Both the position numbers and the translations under genes were made by a program. The notes beneath the pieces were generated by a model. It was not told where the DNA came from and made no database searches. It saw nothing but the letters and a program-made list of their open reading frames with translations. Below, one piece after another: positions 36,010-45,004 of a stretch of 64,000 bases of DNA (within the stretch, counting starts at the first letter, position 1; every line of letters starts with the position of its first letter). Origin of the DNA: Streptomonospora salina. GTDB lineage: Bacteria > Actinomycetota > Actinomycetes > Streptosporangiales > Streptosporangiaceae. The DNA lies in assembly GCF_014204715.1 (NCBI RefSeq), contig NZ_JACHLY010000001.1, forward strand, positions 1,643,001-1,707,000. Reading direction: 5' to 3'.

Positions 36010-36521
36010 CACTCGCCACCGCCGGCGGTACCGGACAGGAGCGAACGGCACTCCTCGACGGCCTGGTCGAGGTCGGGGTCGTTCACGACGTCCTCATCGG
36101 CCTCGCGGGCCCCTTCACCCGATTCCGGGGCGGGGTCGGGGAACTTCTCGACCCCGTTCTCGCGCATGCACTCGGCGTACTCGGTGCGCTTCTCGGTGTC
36201 CGCGGGATCGGCGCCCGCTCCGGCGTCCCCGCCGACCCGGTACTCCTCGCAGGCCTGCACGGCCTCATCCACGTCGGACTGGTCGGTGCCCTCGTCCAGT
36301 CGGAGGCCGGCGCCGCCCTCCCCGTCCGGATCGGACATGTCCACGCCGTGCTCGCGCATGCACTCGGTGAACGCGACCCGCTTCTCGTCTCTGCTCATGC
36401 TCGGACTCGCGGACGCGTCGGCGCCGTGCTGTCCGCCCTCGGGGCCGCACCCCGCCAGGGCCAGGCCCACTGCGAGCAGCGGCACGGCCGTGCACACGCT
36501 GCGCTTCAGCCACGTTCGCAT
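36009..36521 (-). CDS. Lipoprotein with internal two-fold repeat
   Basis: A 170-residue exported protein: signal peptide to residue 24 with lipobox LAGC. The mature part contains two copies of a 60-70-residue unit, each with FTECMREHGVDMSDPD or YAECMRENGVEKFPDP followed by a second cysteine (AVQACEEYR or AVEECRSLL). The four cysteines probably pair within each unit. It is the first gene of the exporter operon and may be its substrate-binding or sensory component; similar lipoproteins are often near such exporters. Confidence 0.8.
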   Translation of the reverse strand: MRTWLKRSVCTAVPLLAVGLALAGCGPEGGQHGADASASPSMSRDEKRVAFTECMREHGVDMSDPDGEGGAGLRLDEGTDQSDVDEAVQACEEYRVGGDAGAGADPADTEKRTEYAECMRENGVEKFPDPAPESGEGAREADEDVVNDPDLDQAVEECRSLLSGTAGGGE

Positions 36522-36765
36522 CGCACTGTCTCCTTGTCGCCGGGCCGGGGGATCCCGGCCGTTCGGGCAGCGATCGAACCGGACGGCGCGTTTCCTCCCT
36601 GTTTTCCGGCGGAGCGGACCGCACCGGATCACACCCGTACCGCGGCAGGGACACCGGGCGCCTTACACCGAGGAAACACGGCGACCGGCGATGATGGATC
36701 CCGGTTCGGGCCGCACGGCGAGACGGCGGCCTGGCGACGTTCGCGGATGGAAGGGGCTGCGGCCG

Positions 36766-37422
36766 ATGCGGGTTCTGGTGGTCGAGGACGAACCGGTGCT
36801 GGCGCATGCTGTGGCGGAGTGGCTGCGCGAGGAGACCCACGCGGTGGACGTCGCCTACGACGGTGCGGCGGCCACCGAACAGGTCGGGGTCAACGACTAC
36901 GACGTGGTGGTCCTCGACCGGGACGTGCCCGCCGTGCACGGCGACGACGTCTGCCGGTACCTTGTCGGCTCCGGCGCCGGTGCGCGGGTGCTGATGCTGA
37001 CCGCCGCCGCCGGGATCAGCGACCGCGTGGACGGGCTGTCGCTGGGGGCCGACGACTACCTCGCCAAACCGTTCGCTTTCGCGGAGCTGGCGGCCCGCGT
37101 GCAGGCGCTGGGGCGGCGTTCGCGCCCCCTCGCGCCGCCGATACTGCGCGGCGCCGGTATCAGCCTCGACCCGGCGCGCCGCGAGGTCTACCGCGACGGG
37201 CGCTTTGTGCCCCTGGCCAAGAAGGAGTTCGGGGTGCTCGCCGAACTCCTGCGTGCCGAGGGGGCCGCCGTGTCGTCCGAGTACCTGCTGGAAAAGGTCT
37301 GGGACGAGTTCGCCGACCCGTTCACCCCGGCCGTGCGGCTCACCGTGATGAAACTGCGCCGCAAGATCGCCGATCCGCCGGTCATCGAAACCGTCACGGG
37401 AGTGGGGTACCGGATCCCATGA
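36766..37422 (+). CDS. OmpR-family response regulator
   Basis: A 218-residue regulator: receiver domain with acidic pocket (VVEDEP), phospho-acceptor Asp51 (VVVLDRD), the conserved Thr (LMLTAA) and Lys (LAKPFAF), then a winged-helix DNA-binding domain (VPLAKKEFGVLAELLRAEGA, RLTVMKLRRKIADPPVIETV). It is divergent from the exporter operon and coupled to the kinase gene by ATGA overlap. By location it probably controls that operon. Confidence 0.93.
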   Translation: MRVLVVEDEPVLAHAVAEWLREETHAVDVAYDGAAATEQVGVNDYDVVVLDRDVPAVHGDDVCRYLVGSGAGARVLMLTAAAGISDRVDGLSLGADDYLAKPFAFAELAARVQALGRRSRPLAPPILRGAGISLDPARREVYRDGRFVPLAKKEFGVLAELLRAEGAAVSSEYLLEKVWDEFADPFTPAVRLTVMKLRRKIADPPVIETVTGVGYRIP

Positions 37423-38771
37423 AGCCGACCGCCGTCCTGCCCCGCCGCATCTCGCTGCGCGCGCGGCTGACCCTCGTCTACACCGCCGTCTTCCTCGCCG
37501 CGGGGATGGTGCTGCTCGTCGTCACCTACGGCCTGTTCAAGCAGGAACTGGAGTCCAGTGTCCTGCTCTCCTCCCCCGGCGGGGCGACCGCGGGCCAGAA
37601 CACCCCCGGCGCGTCGCTCTCGCCTCCTGCCGAGCCGGAACCAGCGCCGAGGGGCTCGGCCGCTCCTCCTGCGGAAGGCGACACGGACGCCGCCTCGACG
37701 CCGGACCCGCCCGACGGGGCCGCCCAGGAGTGGGGCGCGATCCAGCGCGCCCGGGTCGACGACGCCGCCGTCACCTCGCTGATCACCCAGGGCGCGGTCG
37801 CGCTGGTGCTGGTGGGGATCGCCGCCGCGGCTCTGGGCTGGCTGGCCGCCGGCCGAATGCTGGCGCCGCTGCGCCAGGTCACCGACACCACCCGCCGCAT
37901 CGCCGCGGCACCGGCCGCCGACCGGGGGCTGCACGAACGCATCGCGCTGCGCGGCCCCGACGACGAGGTCAAAGACCTCGCCGACAACTTCGACACCATG
38001 GTCGAACGGCTGGACCGCTCTTTCGACGGCCAGCGCCGCTTCGTCGCCAACGCCTCACACGAGCTGCGCACCCCGCTGACGCTCGGGCGGGCACTGATCG
38101 AGATGGCCATGCACCGCAGGTCGGCCCCCGCCGAAGTGCAGCAGCTCGGCGCCGACCTACTGGAGGTCAACGACCGCCACGAGCGGCTGATCACCGGGCT
38201 GCTGCTGCTCGCCGCCTCCGAGAACGAGCTCGTCGAGCGCTACCCGGTCGACCTCGCCGACGTGGCCGAGCACGTGGTCGGCCAGACCGAGCAGGAGGCG
38301 CGCCAGGCCGGGGTGTCGGTGCGGAGGGAAGCCGCCCAAGCCCCGACGACCGGCGATGCGACACTGCTGGAGCGGCTGGTGCACAACCTGGTCGAGAACG
38401 GCGTCCGGCACAACGCGGCACCCGACGAGGACGCGGGGAACGCGGGCGACGACGCGGCCGGACAGGGCTGGGTCGCGGTGGTCACCCGAACCCGCGACGA
38501 CGGCCCGGCCGAGGTGACGGTGTCCAACTCGGGTCCGGTGGTGCCGCCCTACGAGGTGCCGCTGCTGTTCGAGCCCTTCCGCCGCCCGGGCGCCGACCGG
38601 CTGGTTACAGCCAAGGGCGCTGGTCTGGGCCTGTCCATCGTGCGCTCGATCGCAGATGCGCACGGCGGCGAGGTCGCGGCGCATCCGCGGGAGGGCGGCG
38701 GACTCTCGGTGACGGTGACGCTGCCCGCCTACCGGTACGAGACGTCCGGGGAGCGGGCCGCGGACGTGTGA
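37419..38771 (+). CDS. Sensor histidine kinase of the exporter-linked two-component system
   Basis: A 450-residue membrane kinase. Two membrane helices (about residues 14-38 and 119-143) flank an extracellular loop that is largely Pro/Ala/Glu-rich and probably disordered. A HAMP region follows, then the phospho-accepting His214 in ASHELRTPLTL, and the ATPase domain with LVHNLVENGVRHN, the F-box LLFEPFRRPG and GAGLGLSIVRSI. Read from the ATG that overlaps the regulator stop. The 14-bp hairpin at 38811-38842 closes the transcript. Confidence 0.93.
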   Translation: MKPTAVLPRRISLRARLTLVYTAVFLAAGMVLLVVTYGLFKQELESSVLLSSPGGATAGQNTPGASLSPPAEPEPAPRGSAAPPAEGDTDAASTPDPPDGAAQEWGAIQRARVDDAAVTSLITQGAVALVLVGIAAAALGWLAAGRMLAPLRQVTDTTRRIAAAPAADRGLHERIALRGPDDEVKDLADNFDTMVERLDRSFDGQRRFVANASHELRTPLTLGRALIEMAMHRRSAPAEVQQLGADLLEVNDRHERLITGLLLLAASENELVERYPVDLADVAEHVVGQTEQEARQAGVSVRREAAQAPTTGDATLLERLVHNLVENGVRHNAAPDEDAGNAGDDAAGQGWVAVVTRTRDDGPAEVTVSNSGPVVPPYEVPLLFEPFRRPGADRLVTAKGAGLGLSIVRSIADAHGGEVAAHPREGGGLSVTVTLPAYRYETSGERAADV

Positions 38772-38810
38772 AACGCACAGGGCACCCGCCGGATACGCGA
38801 AACACGAAAA

Positions 38811-38842
38811 GAATCCGGCCCCGGAGAACCGGGGCCGGATTC
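38811..38842. terminator. Perfect 14-bp hairpin between kinase gene and initiator tRNA copy 2
   Basis: GAATCCGGCCCCGG and its exact complement around an AGAA loop. It lies 39 bases after the kinase stop and five bases from the tRNA 3' end, so it serves both strands. Confidence 0.8.
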
Positions 38843-38847
38843 CTCAC

Positions 38848-38924
38848 TGGTAGCGGGGACAGGATTTGAACCTGCGACCTCTGGGTTATGAGCCCAGCGA
38901 GCTACCGAACTGCTCCACCCCGCG
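38848..38924 (-). tRNA. Initiator tRNA-fMet (CAT), copy 2
   Basis: Identical over 77 bases to copy 1 at 32568-32644, with the same initiator features: unpaired first base, three G-C pairs in the anticodon stem, encoded CCA. Confidence 0.95.
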
Positions 38925-38937
38925 TCGATGTGTTTCC

Positions 38938-38966
38938 ACACTATCGTTTCCCGGTGCGAACACCAA
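38938..38966 (-). promoter_or_regulatory. Promoter of initiator tRNA copy 2
   Basis: TTGGTG and TAGTGT with 17 bases between, in the same position as for copy 1; the surrounding 46 bases differ from copy 1 at only two positions. Confidence 0.7.
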
Positions 38967-39138
38967 ATCGGCTACCCCGGACCGGCACCGTATACAGGCG
39001 GCGTGACACGTCCCACCCGCCGCCGGCGAACCGCCGTATCCGACGCGGCAGGAAAGGCCGGCCCCGGATTCCCGGAATCCGGGCTCTTCTCCCCGCGGAG
39101 GCCGAAGACACCATTCGAGGGAAGCGGGAACACGAAAA

Positions 39139-39177
39139 ACCGGTGCGGAAGGAATTTGCACTTCCCACCGCACCGGT
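39139..39177 (-). terminator. Terminator hairpin of initiator tRNA copy 3
   Basis: A ten-base stem ACCGGTGCGG with its complement lies eight bases beyond the tRNA 3' end on the minus strand. Confidence 0.7.
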
Positions 39178-39184
39178 CTGCACG

Positions 39185-39261
39185 TGGTAGCGGGGACAGG
39201 ATTTGAACCTGCGACCTCTGGGTTATGAGCCCAGCGAGCTACCGAACTGCTCCACCCCGCG
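39185..39261 (-). tRNA. Initiator tRNA-fMet (CAT), copy 3
   Basis: Identical over 77 bases to copies 1 and 2. It is 260 bases from copy 2 and precedes the UPF0182 gene, which ends at 39380 on the same strand. Confidence 0.95.
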
Positions 39262-39275
39262 TCGATGTGTTTTCA

Positions 39276-39304
39276 ACAGTAGCGCTTCACTGCGCGAACA
39301 CCAA
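39276..39304 (-). promoter_or_regulatory. Promoter of initiator tRNA copy 3
   Basis: TTGGTG and TACTGT separated by 17 bases; the block is more diverged from the other two copies and one base longer, but keeps the same spacing. Confidence 0.65.
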
Positions 39305-39379
39305 ATCGGCTGCGGCCGACGGCCGCGGCGGAAGCCGACTCCCGCCGCGGCCGCCGGCTGCGGCGGCGACGCAGAGGGC

Positions 39380-42300
39380 TCAGTTCGAGTCTCCGCCGTC
39401 GCCGCCGTCTCCCGCGCCCGAGGCCTCCTCGGCGCGCTGCAGGGCGTCCTCCAGGCGCTCGTTGGCCTCGTCGTAGGCGGTGAAGTCGCCGTCCTGCAGG
39501 GCCTCGCGACCGTCCTCGTACGCCTGGGCGGCGTCCTCAAGCGCCTGGTCGACCTCGCTGGCGCTTGCGCCGCCTCCGCCGTCCTGCTGTCCGCCGTCGG
39601 AGTCGCCGTCGCCGCCGGCGTCGCCCTCGGCGCTCCCGCCGTCGCCGCCGCCCTCGTTCAGCGGCCCCTCGCCGCCCTCGAAGAGGTTGTTCAGCGCCTC
39701 CTGGAGGTTGTTGCCGATCGCGACCTCCTCGCCGAAGCCGACCGTCACCTTCTGCAGCAGCGGGTAGGAGGTCTGGCTGCCTTCGGCGCGGACGTAGAGC
39801 GGCTCGACGTAGAGCAGCCCGTCGGCGAACGGCAGAGTGAGCAGGTTGCCCCTGATGATCCGCGACTGCTCGCTCTGCTGCAGCGGCAGCAGCTCGTCGC
39901 GGATCGCGTCGTCGGCGGAGAACTGGGCCTGCACCTGGCCGGGCCCCATGACCACCGTGTCCTGGGGCAGCTTCAGGATGCGCAGCTTGCCGTAGTCGTC
40001 CTCGGCGGCGTCGCTGTTGACCGCCAGGAAGCCGGCCAGGTTCTCGCGGCCGCGCGGCACGAACGACGACGTGATGGAGAAGTCGGCGTCATCCTCGCCC
40101 GGGTAACCGATGGTCTGGCGGTAGGGCGGCTCCGGGCTGTCGCCGTCCGTGGTCGGGTCGGCGGGCACGTTCCAGAAGTCCTGGCCGCCGTAGAAAGCGT
40201 CGGCGTCGGTGATGTGGTACCGCCGCAGCATCTCCCGCTGGACCTTCATCAGGTCACCGGGGTAGCGCAGGTGCTGCTGCAGATCGTCGCTGATCTCCCC
40301 CTTCTCGGTCATCACCTCCGGGAACGCCTCCGACCAGGTCTTGAGGACCGGGTCCTGCTCGTCCCACCCGTAGAGGGTCACGGTGCCGTCGTAGGCGTCG
40401 ACCGTGGCCTTGACCGAGTTGCGGATGTAGTTCACCTGGTTGCCCGGCAGCGCGTTGACGGTGTCGGTGCTCTGGGTGAACGTGTCCTCGGTCGCGTCGG
40501 AGAGGTCGATGCGCTCCGCGTAGGGGTACATGTTCGTGGTCGTGTAGGCGTCCACGACCCACTTCACGCGCCCGTCGACGATCGTCGGGTACGTCTTTCC
40601 GTCGGCGGTGAGGAACGGCGCCACCCGCTCGACGCGGTCGGAGGGGTCGCGCTCGTAGATCAGGCGCGAGTCCTCCGAGATCGCGTTGTTCAGCAGGATG
40701 TCGGGCTCCTGGTAGCGCAGCGCGTAGAGGATGCGCTTGAAGAAGTTGCCCAGGTCGACGCCGCCGTCGCCGTCGTAGCTGTTGGTGCGCTGGCCGCTTT
40801 CTTCGCCGCCGCCCTGGCCTTCGCCGCCGTTTCCGTCCTGCTGATCACCGCTCTGGGCCTGCTGGTCACCGCCCTGGCCGTCGGCCTGGGCGTCGGCGGG
40901 CGCGTTGGCGTCGTCCGGAGACGGGCTGGCCCCGGCGCCCCCGTCGGTGTCCTCGGTGGTGGTGACGTCGTCGCTGCCGCCGCCCAGCGGGTAGTCGTAC
41001 TCGGGTTCGGCGTTGACGATGACGTAGTCGGCGCCCTCGCGGCCGAAGTAGATCCGCGGCTCGTACTCGCCCGTGACGTCCGACAGCTCGCCTTCGGGCG
41101 GGATGTTGTACTCGGTGAACACCGGCCGGCCCTGGTTGTCGACCTGGTTTCCGGCCGCGGCGACGATCCCGAAGCCGTGGGTGTAGACGGTGTGCCTGGT
41201 CAGCCAGTTGTCCTGGTCCTGCGGCGGACCCGACAGTTCACGGGCGGCGATGATCGTGTCGACGTTGTTGCCTTCGCCGTCGCTGTAGCGGTCGACGGCC
41301 AGCACCTCGGGGAACTGGTAGAAGCCGCGTACCTGCTGCATCTGCTGGAACGTCTGGGAGACCACCGAGGGGTCGACCAGCCGGACGCTGGGGATGGTGC
41401 TGGCCTCGTCGGCCAGCTGTTCGGCCGAGAGTTCGGTCTGCGCGTCGTAGTCGGTGACCTCGGCGTTGTCGATGCCGTAGGCGGCGCGCGTGGCTTCGAT
41501 GGTGCGCTGGATGAAGGGGTTCTCCACCCGCTGCTCGTTCGGGCTGACCTGGAACTGCTGCACGATCGCCGGGTAGACGCCGCCGATCAGGATGGCCGAC
41601 AGCACCAGCAGTCCGAGGCTGGCCACCGGCATCATCACGTTGCGCACGTAGATGTTGGCGAAGAACAGCAGCGCGCAGACCACCGAGATCACCGCCAGGA
41701 TGATCACGGCGTACAGGACCGCGTTGACGTCGGTGTAGGAGGCGCCGAAGGTGTATCCGCGGTTGGAGAAGACCAGCCCGTACTGGTCGAGCCAGTAGGC
41801 TGCCGCGCGCAGCAGCACGAAGACGCCCAGCAGCACGGACAGCTGCACGCGGGCGGCGGGGGTGGCGCGCTGGCCCTGGCCCTGCAGCCGGACTCCGCCG
41901 TAGAGGTAGTGCACGACCACCGCGGCGATGAAGGCCAGCACCACGGCCGCGAACAGGTAGCCCAGAACCACCCGCAGGAACGGGTAGGTGAAGGTGTAGA
42001 AGGAGACGTCGCGGCCGAACTGCGGGTCCTCGACGCCGAACGACGCGCCGTTGGCGAATTGCAGGTAGGTGCCCCACTCACCGCTGGCCGAGGCTCCGGC
42101 CAACACGCCCAGACCTGCGACGACGACCCAGAAGAAGAGCTTGCGGCGGGGTTCGATCGACATCCGGTAGCGCGCCAGCCCCTGCTGTTCGGGGCTCATC
42201 GGCGGCGCGAGCGGACGGCTGCGGTAGGCGAAGTACATGCTGGCGCCGACGGCCGCGGCCATGATCAGGCCGCCGACGGCGAACATGAGCGCCTTGGTGC

Positions 42301-42481
42301 GCAGCTCGGTGAGGAAGACGGACGTGTACCCGACGGAGTCGAACCACAGGTAGTCGGTCCAGAAGTTCGCGGCGGTCAACAACCCCGCGACGACGACGAC
42401 CACGGCTACCGCGACAGGCGCGAGCAGCCGGGATCGACGGGGCATACGCGCGGACGGTGCGCCGGGCGATCGGAAGCTCAC
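39380..42481 (-). CDS. UPF0182 family large membrane protein
   Basis: A 1,033-residue protein of the UPF0182/COG1615 family, conserved in actinobacteria and cyanobacteria, function unknown. Seven hydrophobic segments lie in the first 330 residues; the rest is a large domain predicted outside the membrane, with a low-complexity Asp/Gly/Gln-rich insert around residues 500-565 and an acidic Gly/Glu/Ala-rich tail from about 960. Conserved blocks such as LWFDSVGYTSVF and TRHTVYTHGFGIVAA are present. The GTG at 42481 follows GGGGGAGGC; the frame is open further upstream without support. Confidence 0.93.
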   Translation of the reverse strand: MSFRSPGAPSARMPRRSRLLAPVAVAVVVVVAGLLTAANFWTDYLWFDSVGYTSVFLTELRTKALMFAVGGLIMAAAVGASMYFAYRSRPLAPPMSPEQQGLARYRMSIEPRRKLFFWVVVAGLGVLAGASASGEWGTYLQFANGASFGVEDPQFGRDVSFYTFTYPFLRVVLGYLFAAVVLAFIAAVVVHYLYGGVRLQGQGQRATPAARVQLSVLLGVFVLLRAAAYWLDQYGLVFSNRGYTFGASYTDVNAVLYAVIILAVISVVCALLFFANIYVRNVMMPVASLGLLVLSAILIGGVYPAIVQQFQVSPNEQRVENPFIQRTIEATRAAYGIDNAEVTDYDAQTELSAEQLADEASTIPSVRLVDPSVVSQTFQQMQQVRGFYQFPEVLAVDRYSDGEGNNVDTIIAARELSGPPQDQDNWLTRHTVYTHGFGIVAAAGNQVDNQGRPVFTEYNIPPEGELSDVTGEYEPRIYFGREGADYVIVNAEPEYDYPLGGGSDDVTTTEDTDGGAGASPSPDDANAPADAQADGQGGDQQAQSGDQQDGNGGEGQGGGEESGQRTNSYDGDGGVDLGNFFKRILYALRYQEPDILLNNAISEDSRLIYERDPSDRVERVAPFLTADGKTYPTIVDGRVKWVVDAYTTTNMYPYAERIDLSDATEDTFTQSTDTVNALPGNQVNYIRNSVKATVDAYDGTVTLYGWDEQDPVLKTWSEAFPEVMTEKGEISDDLQQHLRYPGDLMKVQREMLRRYHITDADAFYGGQDFWNVPADPTTDGDSPEPPYRQTIGYPGEDDADFSITSSFVPRGRENLAGFLAVNSDAAEDDYGKLRILKLPQDTVVMGPGQVQAQFSADDAIRDELLPLQQSEQSRIIRGNLLTLPFADGLLYVEPLYVRAEGSQTSYPLLQKVTVGFGEEVAIGNNLQEALNNLFEGGEGPLNEGGGDGGSAEGDAGGDGDSDGGQQDGGGGASASEVDQALEDAAQAYEDGREALQDGDFTAYDEANERLEDALQRAEEASGAGDGGDGGDSN

Positions 42482-42699
42482 GCCTCCCCCTCGTAGTTGG
42501 CACTGCGGGTCGGTCGGTCCGGGACCCAGGTCCCTTCGGTAAGGCAACTTATTGGGTGTTCCGGGGGTTCCCGAAACCCCGCGCCAAGCGATGACAACAT
42601 GACATCGACTGTGCCTCGGTCGGGCATCGGGCACCCGTGGGCGACTTTACTCCGTCGCGGGCGCGTGTTCCGGTCTTCCCGGTCCGCCACCATGGAGGG

Positions 42700-43233
42700 G
42701 TGTCATTCAACATTCGCGAAGCCGTCCTGGAACTCGAGCGCCACGCCGCCGGCCAGGGCTGGGACCAGCCGGTGCGCATCTACGCGCTGGTGCCCACCAC
42801 CGACCTGATGGAGCGTGAGCCCGCCCTGGCCGAGATGCTGGGGCTGACCGGCGACGTCCCCGCCGACGACCTGACCCCGGTCGAGCAGGAACCGCTGCCC
42901 GAGGGCGTGCCACTGGAGGAGGCACTGGGCAGAATGGCCTGGCCCGAGGCGGTGACCGGGTGCGCTCTGGTGATGGAGCGCCTGGTGGTGAAGGGGTCCG
43001 ACGAGACGCTGGACCTGCCCGAGGGCACCGACGCGGGCGCGTGGGCGCAGAACCGGGAAGGGCGCGAGGAGGTCCGCATGGTGGCCGGTGTGCTGCGGGA
43101 CGGCACCCGGCACTCGGCGATGCGGATGCGCAGCCACGACTCCGAGGACGAGGTGCTCAGCGGCGCGGATCTGGTTCCGGCGCTGACCTCGGCGCTGGCG
43201 ATCACGCTCGAAGAGGAGGGCGAGGAGGGCTGA
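42700..43233 (+). CDS. PPA1309 family protein
   Basis: A 177-residue acidic protein of the PPA1309 family, an actinobacterial group without known function that is usually found beside UPF0182 genes. Recognisable are NIREAVLELERHAAGQGWDQ at the start and WAQNREGREEVRMVAGVLRD near residue 118. The GTG at 42700 directly follows GGAGGG, and the frame is open upstream to 42637. It is divergent from UPF0182, sharing a 218-base promoter interval. Confidence 0.85.
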   Translation: MSFNIREAVLELERHAAGQGWDQPVRIYALVPTTDLMEREPALAEMLGLTGDVPADDLTPVEQEPLPEGVPLEEALGRMAWPEAVTGCALVMERLVVKGSDETLDLPEGTDAGAWAQNREGREEVRMVAGVLRDGTRHSAMRMRSHDSEDEVLSGADLVPALTSALAITLEEEGEEG

Positions 43234-43365
43234 CGCCTCCTGCGCCCCTGCGGCGGTTCTGCCGCCGGTTTCGGGATCCGCCGATCGGCAGCCCGGGCCG
43301 GGGGGCGCGGTGCGGCCCCGGCCCGGGCTGCGCACAGAGGCGGGCGCAGGTGCTACCGGCGCCGC

Positions 43366-44421
43366 TCAGTCCGGCCGGCAGCGCGGCAGGTCGCCGTCCT
43401 CGCCGGCGCGGATGGACCCGAGCGCGCCGACGGCGTCGTCGAGGGTGTCCACTTTGACCACCTCGATCTCGCCGGTGGCGGCCGATTCGAACGTCTGCGC
43501 GCAGCTTTCGCCGGCGACGAGGAAGTACTCGGCCCCCTGCTGCTGAGCGCTCACCATCTTCTGCGCGATGCCGCTGACACCGCCGACCTCGCCTTCGGCG
43601 GTGATGGTTCCGGTGCCGGCGATGCGGTTTCCGCCGGTGAGGTCTTCGGGGGTGAGCCGGTCCGTGATCCCCAGTGCGAACATCATGCCGGCGCTGGGGC
43701 CGCCGATCTCGCCGACGCTGATGTCCACGTCGAAGGGGAAGTCCATCCGGTCGGCGATGAGGATGCCGATGACGGGATCGCCGCCGTCGTCGGCCTCGGT
43801 GCCGACCTCGGCCTCGACCTCCTCGCCGTCGCGCTGGACGGTGAGCGTGACGGGGGCGCCCGGCTCGCGGTCGGCGACCAGCTCGACGGCGTCCTCCTTG
43901 TCGGCGACGGGCTCGCCGTCCACCCGGGTGATCACGTCGTCCTCGCGCAGCTCGCCCTCGGCCGGCAGGTCCTCCATCACCCGGGCGACGTAGGCGCTGG
44001 TGTCGTAGTCGACGTCCATCTGGGTCAGCGCCGCAGCGGTGGCGCGGCGCTGGGAGCTGTTCATCTCCACGGTCTGGGCTTCGGTGACCTCTTCGGCGCT
44101 GCGGTCGGGCGGGAACAGCGCTTCCTCGGGGATCACGGCCTGGGTGGGCGAAAGCCACGCGCCCAGCACCGTGAACAGGTCCATGCGCACGCCCGGACCG
44201 CCGGAGTACTGCACCGTGACCATGGAGAGCCCGCCGCCGTCGTGCTCGTAGCTCTCGGTGCCGTCGATGCGGATGATCCGCTCTCCGTCGTCTTCGCCCA
44301 GGGTGTTCAGCGCGATTCCGGGCGAGGCCACCAGATAGGGGACCGGAAGGAACACCGCTCCCGCCCCGAATCCGACCAGCAGAAGCACCGCGACGATCAG
44401 GGTCATAGCACGACGGAACAT
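43366..44421 (-). CDS. PDZ-domain Lon-type serine protease
   Basis: A 351-residue membrane-anchored protease. One N-terminal helix (MFRRAMTLIVAVLLLVGFGA) leads to an extracellular region with a PDZ domain (about residues 130-210, DVITRVDGEPVADKEDAVEL) and a C-terminal Lon-type domain with the catalytic serine in GGPSAGMMFALG and lysine in GIAQKMVSAQQ. Such proteins are conserved in actinobacteria and Bacillus (YlbL type). It lacks an ATPase domain. It is convergent with the PPA1309 gene. Confidence 0.93.
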   Translation of the reverse strand: MFRRAMTLIVAVLLLVGFGAGAVFLPVPYLVASPGIALNTLGEDDGERIIRIDGTESYEHDGGGLSMVTVQYSGGPGVRMDLFTVLGAWLSPTQAVIPEEALFPPDRSAEEVTEAQTVEMNSSQRRATAAALTQMDVDYDTSAYVARVMEDLPAEGELREDDVITRVDGEPVADKEDAVELVADREPGAPVTLTVQRDGEEVEAEVGTEADDGGDPVIGILIADRMDFPFDVDISVGEIGGPSAGMMFALGITDRLTPEDLTGGNRIAGTGTITAEGEVGGVSGIAQKMVSAQQQGAEYFLVAGESCAQTFESAATGEIEVVKVDTLDDAVGALGSIRAGEDGDLPRCRPD

Positions 44422-44490
44422 GCTGCACAGCCTAAACGGCGCAGAGCGGACCCCGGCCCGGACCCGCCGCGGGCGGCTCCGCCCGCTCGC

Positions 44491-44928
44491 TCACTCGGCG
44501 CCGACCCACTCCGCGGCGCCGTCGGTGAACTCCTGGTGCTTCCAGATGGGCACCTCGGCCTTGAGGTCGTCGATCAGCCGCCGGCAGGCGTCGAACGCCT
44601 CGTCGCGGTGCCCGGCGGCGGCCGCCGCCACCACGGCGGTGTCGCCGATCTCCAGGTCGCCGACCCGGTGCAGGGCGGCGACCCGCCGGACGGGGCTGCC
44701 GCCGCCGGAGACGTCGGCGACGACCCGCTCCATGACGCGCCGCATCTCGCTCTCGGCACGCGGGTGGGCGGAGTAGGCCAGGCGCGCGACGGCGCGCCCG
44801 TGGTCGTGGTCGCGGACCGTGCCGACGAAGAAGGCGGTGCCCCCGGCCCGGGGGTCGCCGACGGCGGCGACGACCTCCTCGACCGAGATCGGCGTTTCGC
44901 GCAGTCCTACCAGGCTGATGGCGTCCAC
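44491..44928 (-). CDS. moaE: Molybdopterin synthase catalytic subunit MoaE
   Basis: A 145-residue large subunit of molybdopterin synthase, which inserts sulfur from MoaD into precursor Z. Conserved segments are GTAFFVGTVRDHDHGRAVAR, HRVGDLEIGDTAVVAA, and the C-terminal PIWKHQEFTDGAAEW with the active-site Lys. The GTG at 44928 is selected by family length. No moaD or moaA is next to it, so the gene stands apart from the rest of the pathway here. Confidence 0.93.
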   Translation of the reverse strand: MDAISLVGLRETPISVEEVVAAVGDPRAGGTAFFVGTVRDHDHGRAVARLAYSAHPRAESEMRRVMERVVADVSGGGSPVRRVAALHRVGDLEIGDTAVVAAAAAGHRDEAFDACRRLIDDLKAEVPIWKHQEFTDGAAEWVGAE

Positions 44929-45004
44929 AGGTGCGACGGTATCAACAGCCTCCGCCCCCGGCCCGATCCGGACCGGCGTCCCTACGCACGCCGGTCCGGC
45001 GGGG

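Noticed and set aside
39203-42496. A 1,097-codon plus-strand open frame opposite the UPF0182 gene
   Set aside because: It is an antisense shadow caused by GC-rich codon bias; its translation is low-complexity Val/Gly/Asp/Arg and starts inside the tRNA. The minus strand carries the conserved family.
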